In this document: in pieces, positions 5,004 through 7,250 of the stretch
How the letters are laid out: every line of letters begins with the position of its first letter
Numbering within the stretch: position 1 is the first letter of the stretch
Notes under the pieces: model-generated
Database searches by the model: none
The model's input: the letters and a program-made list of their open reading frames with translations, nothing else
What the model was told of the DNA's origin: nothing
Program-made: the position numbers and the translations under genes
DNA from: CAXMPK01 sp964195405
GTDB lineage: Bacteria; Actinomycetota; Acidimicrobiia; Spongiisociales; ZC4RG35
DNA: 7,250 nucleotides
Direction of reading: 5' to 3'
Assembly: GCA_964195405.1 (NCBI GenBank)
Contig: CAXMPK010000182.1
Span: forward strand, 1 to 7,250

Positions 5004-6248
5004 CTAAGCCTCATCATCCAACTCTTCGATTCGTTGGGCGAGATAGTGTCTATCGGCACCCGACGAGGCGAGATGAGCGGCGCGTTCGTAGGCGGCCCTG
5101 GCCGCTTCTGGCTGTCCAAGCCGACGCAAGGTTGTGCCACGTGCGGCGTGCAACAGGTGATAGTTGTCGAGGTCAGGAGCTACTGCGTCGAGTGCCGCGA
5201 GCCCAGATTCCGGGCCCTCCACCTCAGCGACGGCGATGGCGCGATTGAGTGCGACTACCGGAGTGGGCATGACCTCGAACAGATGATCGTAGAGAACGAG
5301 AATCTGAGGCCAGTCGGTGGCTTCAAACGAGTCCGCATCGCAGTGTACGGCCTGGATCGCGGCCTGAAGTTGGTAGGCCCCTGGCTTATTGCGGCGAAGA
5401 CAGGCGCGCACGATTGCATGTCCCTCATCGATCATGCTGCGCTCCCACTTGGCTCGGTCCTGATCACCCAAAAGCACAAGAGCACCTTCGTTTGTGCGAG
5501 CCGGCGCCCGCGACTCGCTGAGAAGGATTAGAGCGAGCAGCCCTGCCGCTTCGGGCTCGTCCGGCATCAACTCGACCAGAGCTCGAGCTAGTCGAATTGC
5601 TTCGCTCCGCAACGCAGCGCGTTCAGAATCGTCGACGCCGGTGTTGTAGATGAGATAGACCACAGAGAGGACCGAGCGAAGCCGTTCAGGGAGGTCGGCA
5701 TCTGCTGGTACCCGATAGGGGATCTTGGCCGCCTTGATCTTGTATTTGGCTCGGACAAGGCGCTTTGCCATCGCCGACTCACTCACCAGAAACGAGCGGG
5801 CGACCTCATCCACGGTCAGACCGCCCAGGAGTCGGAGTGTCAAGGCCACTTGGTGATCCGTTCGCAAAGCCGGATGACAGCAGGTGAAGATCAGTCGTAG
5901 TCGGTCGTCGTTCACGGGTCCCTCGTCCTCCCAGTGTTCATCGGGGTGGTGCGGGGTGGCCTCAAGGGCGACCAGCTGTTCGTGGAGCTCCACTCCCCGA
6001 GTCGAGCGACGAATGTGATCGATCCCCCGGTTTCGTGCTGTGGTGATGATCCATCCAGCCGGATTGGGTGGAATTCCATCGTTCCGCCACCGGTCGTTTG
6101 CCACCACGAATGCTTCCTGGACAGCGTCTTCGGCAATGGTGATATCGCCAAAAACACGAACCAGGGTCGCAACAGCTTGGCCGTAAACCTCCCGGTACAC
6201 ACGTTCAACATCTGTCGCATCCCGGCGGGTGTCGACGATGCGGGTCAC
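5004..6248 (-). CDS. ECF sigma factor with C-terminal TPR-like extension (ECF42-type)
   Basis: 414 residues, about twice the length of a plain ECF sigma factor. Sigma region 2 spans about residues 14-85 (YGQAVATLVRVFGD, IAEDAVQEAFVVAN, PAGWIITTARNRGIDHIRR). Region 4 spans about 115-175 (RLIFTCCHPALRTDHQVALT, LTVDEVARSFLVSESAMAKRL). The remaining ~230 residues are the helical extension of this group, with YLIYNTG (198-204), GAYQLQAAIQAVH (290-302), LYDHLFEVMPTPVVALNRAIAVAEVEGP (319-346), and a final TPR-like helix pair. ECF42 sigmas lack a cognate anti-sigma factor, are regulated through this extension, and are typically encoded beside DGPF/YCII-family proteins, as here. The GTG start overlaps the stop of the YCII gene as GTGA, implying translational coupling. 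No separate Shine-Dalgarno is obvious. The signal it responds to is unknown. Confidence 0.93.
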   Translation of the reverse strand: MTRIVDTRRDATDVERVYREVYGQAVATLVRVFGDITIAEDAVQEAFVVANDRWRNDGIPPNPAGWIITTARNRGIDHIRRSTRGVELHEQLVALEATPHHPDEHWEDEGPVNDDRLRLIFTCCHPALRTDHQVALTLRLLGGLTVDEVARSFLVSESAMAKRLVRAKYKIKAAKIPYRVPADADLPERLRSVLSVVYLIYNTGVDDSERAALRSEAIRLARALVELMPDEPEAAGLLALILLSESRAPARTNEGALVLLGDQDRAKWERSMIDEGHAIVRACLRRNKPGAYQLQAAIQAVHCDADSFEATDWPQILVLYDHLFEVMPTPVVALNRAIAVAEVEGPESGLAALDAVAPDLDNYHLLHAARGTTLRRLGQPEAARAAYERAAHLASSGADRHYLAQRIEELDDEA

Positions 6249-6481
6249 GGCTTCAGGAGCCTGGACAGTGCGTCGGTCACGACCAAGTCACCATCGTTGG
6301 AACGAGCGAGAGTTGCGGCGTCGGGGTCATCGAGTCCGCCGGTGAACACGAACGTGCCGCTCGCCTTTATCTCTGGCCCGAGGGCATAGACACGCTCCAT
6401 GAATGCCTGCATATCCTCAGGAAACATTGATGCATGGGGATCGCCCCCAACGGCATATGCAGACAACAGGTACTGACTCAT
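6245..6481 (-). CDS. YCII/DGPF-family protein, C-terminally truncated
   Basis: 78 residues. The N-terminal two thirds match the YCII-related (DGPF) family linked to ECF sigma factors: YLLSAYAVGGDPHASMFPEDM, MERVYALGPEIKASGTFVFTGGL, then ATLARSNDGDLVVTD. In full-length members this VTD is followed by GPFAE and about 35-40 more residues. Here it runs into ALSRLLKP and stops, so the signature motif and last strand/helix are missing. The stop overlaps the sigma-factor GTG by 4 nt. I found no continuation in other frames, which suggests a deletion at the gene junction and not a frameshift. The ATG has a good Shine-Dalgarno (GAGGAG, 5 nt upstream on the minus strand). Whether the short protein folds or functions is unknown. 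Confidence 0.8.
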   Translation of the reverse strand: MSQYLLSAYAVGGDPHASMFPEDMQAFMERVYALGPEIKASGTFVFTGGLDDPDAATLARSNDGDLVVTDALSRLLKP

Positions 6482-6651
6482 GGTTACTCCTCAGAATGGC
6501 GCGGGCACCTCCTGCGCTCACCCTTGTTACGAATGAGATCGCGTCACAAGGACACCCAAAAAAAGAATAGCAATGAACGACTTTTGGCCCACGTACGTCC
6601 GCGGCGCGGTCGACGGCACCTGCTCCGAAAGAATATGAAAGCTGGGCACAA
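6482..6651. other. Divergent intergenic region between the YCII and DUF1697 genes
   Basis: 170 bp without a supported gene. It holds the YCII ribosome binding site, the candidate ECF-type promoter (6526-6554), an A7 tract (6558-6564), and a perfect 8-bp palindrome ACGTACGT (6591-6598) that could be an operator or a chance palindrome. I could not recognise a promoter for the DUF1697 gene. Confidence 0.4.
6526..6554 (-). promoter_or_regulatory. Candidate ECF-type promoter of the YCII-sigma unit
   Basis: Read on the minus strand, TGTCCT (plus 6549-6554) is followed 17 nt later by CGTAAC (plus 6526-6531). A TGTC-type -35 with a CGT-type -10 is the general form of promoters used by ECF41/ECF42-like sigmas, so the sigma may activate its own unit. 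Initiation would fall about 35-40 nt before the YCII ATG. A run of seven T on this strand lies just upstream (6558-6564), like an UP-type tract. The assignment rests on short motifs only. Confidence 0.35.
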
Positions 6652-7250
6652 GTGACTGATGTATTGCGACATGTCGCCTTCCTTCGAGCCATCGACACCA
6701 CAGGTCGGCGGGCGATGAATGAGGACCTCTGCGAGGTCTTCACCAGGATGGGAGCGTCATACGCTGAAGGTTTCATCGCCAGCGGCAACGTAATCTTCGA
6801 CATGGGCCGGCCTTTCAGCCAAGGCTTTGTCGATGAGCTTGAACACGCATTCCCGCGACACTTTCGGCTTCGAGATACCGACCATCATTCGCACCGCGGA
6901 TGACGTCAGGTCAGTTTCACTGTTCCGCCCATTCCCCGATGAAGTCATAGACGGATCGCCGGCAGGCTCTATGTCGGATTCCTCAAATCGACACCCGAAC
7001 CTGAATCAATCAAGAAGGTGTTGGCTGACAGCACCGCCAGCGACCGTCTAGCCATCCATCGAAACGAGCTCTACTGGCTCTCAGCAAGTGGCGAAACCGA
7101 ATCCGATATCAGCATCCCCGGCATCGAGCGCACAGTGGGGACCATGACGGTGCGGGTAGTGAATACGGTGAATCGGATCGTTGAGGCGCTTCCTGACCAC
7201 CTAGTGGCACGTCTCCTCTCAAGCGCCCATAATCCACGTTATGTCAAGTT
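6652..7250 (+). pseudogene. DUF1697 family protein gene, frameshifted, runs off the window
   Basis: Conceptually one DUF1697 protein of unknown biochemical function. The GTG at 6652 gives MTDVLRHVAFLRAIDTTGRR, then FIASGNVIFDMGRP and ELEHAFPRHF in one frame. The family sequence continues in the next frame as TFGFEIPTIIRTADDVRSV...LFRPFPDEVID (about 6862-6952). It then returns to the first frame from about 6955 (IAGRLYVGFLKSTPEP, ELYWLSASGETESDI, TMTVRVVNTVNRIVEALPDH). Removing one T from TTT at 6862-6864 and adding one base near 6952-6955 would restore an uninterrupted protein. As read, the frame stops at 6901-6903. The 3' end lies outside the window. The start has only a weak AGCTGGG ribosome binding site. 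It may be a true pseudogene or contain sequencing errors. Confidence 0.8.

Noticed and set aside
4956..5531. 191-residue plus-strand ORF
   Set aside because: Antisense to the strongly supported ECF sigma factor; its composition is that of a shadow frame.
5934..6389. 151-residue plus-strand ORF
   Set aside because: Antisense to sigma region 2 and the YCII gene, with no recognisable motif.
6417..6803. 128-residue minus-strand ORF spanning the divergent intergenic region
   Set aside because: It overlaps the YCII start, its ribosome binding site and the DUF1697 N-terminus, both better supported.
1..7250. CRISPR array, tRNA, insertion sequence, toxin-antitoxin or defence module
   Set aside because: I looked for regularly spaced direct repeats, tRNA cloverleaf strings, transposase motifs and paired small toxin/antitoxin genes and found none.

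Overview
The window looks like chromosome from a moderately high-GC actinobacterium, possibly Acidimicrobiia. This rests on the actinobacterial style of the 5S rRNA, the thioredoxin and the YbaK-type protein, on frequent GTG starts, and on a possible leaderless TANNNT promoter. The placement is inference from gene style, not from a phylogeny. Most of the content is ordinary housekeeping and accessory genes. I see no CRISPR array, insertion sequence, tRNA, phage gene or defence system, and I do not claim a new multi-gene system.

Layout: the window opens with the 3' end of 23S rRNA (1 to about 175). A spacer follows with a strong hairpin, then a complete 5S rRNA (284-403) and a terminator-like hairpin (413-444). 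Next comes a plus-strand series: a TPR protein (479-1210), a short SSB-like OB-fold protein (1303-1641), a 58-residue GTG-start protein (1774-1950), and a SURF1 protein whose ATG directly abuts the previous stop codon (1951-2682). A minus-strand YbaK/EbsC-type deacylase (2674-3168) overlaps SURF1 tail to tail and is divergent from a SAM methyltransferase (3227-3970). A GC-rich hairpin separates that gene from a convergent thioredoxin with a His/acid-rich tail (4025-4423, minus).

From 4424 to 4737 the only coding candidate is a small plus-strand C4 zinc-finger ORF. A minus-strand unit follows, listed here in transcription order: a truncated YCII/DGPF-family protein (6481-6245), an ECF42-type sigma factor with a C-terminal TPR-like extension (6248-5004), and a two-helix membrane protein (4955 or 4997 down to 4737). 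The first two overlap as GTGA. An ECF-like promoter candidate lies ahead of the YCII gene. Divergent from this unit is a DUF1697-family gene (6652 to beyond the window) that is broken by two opposite single-base frameshifts.

The points most worth a second look are: a 28-nt hairpin element present both in the 23S-5S spacer and just before the 58-residue gene, where its tail supplies part of the Shine-Dalgarno sequence; the YCII protein cut off exactly where its DGPF motif should be, at its overlap with the sigma gene; the paired frameshifts in DUF1697; and the unassigned small proteins.
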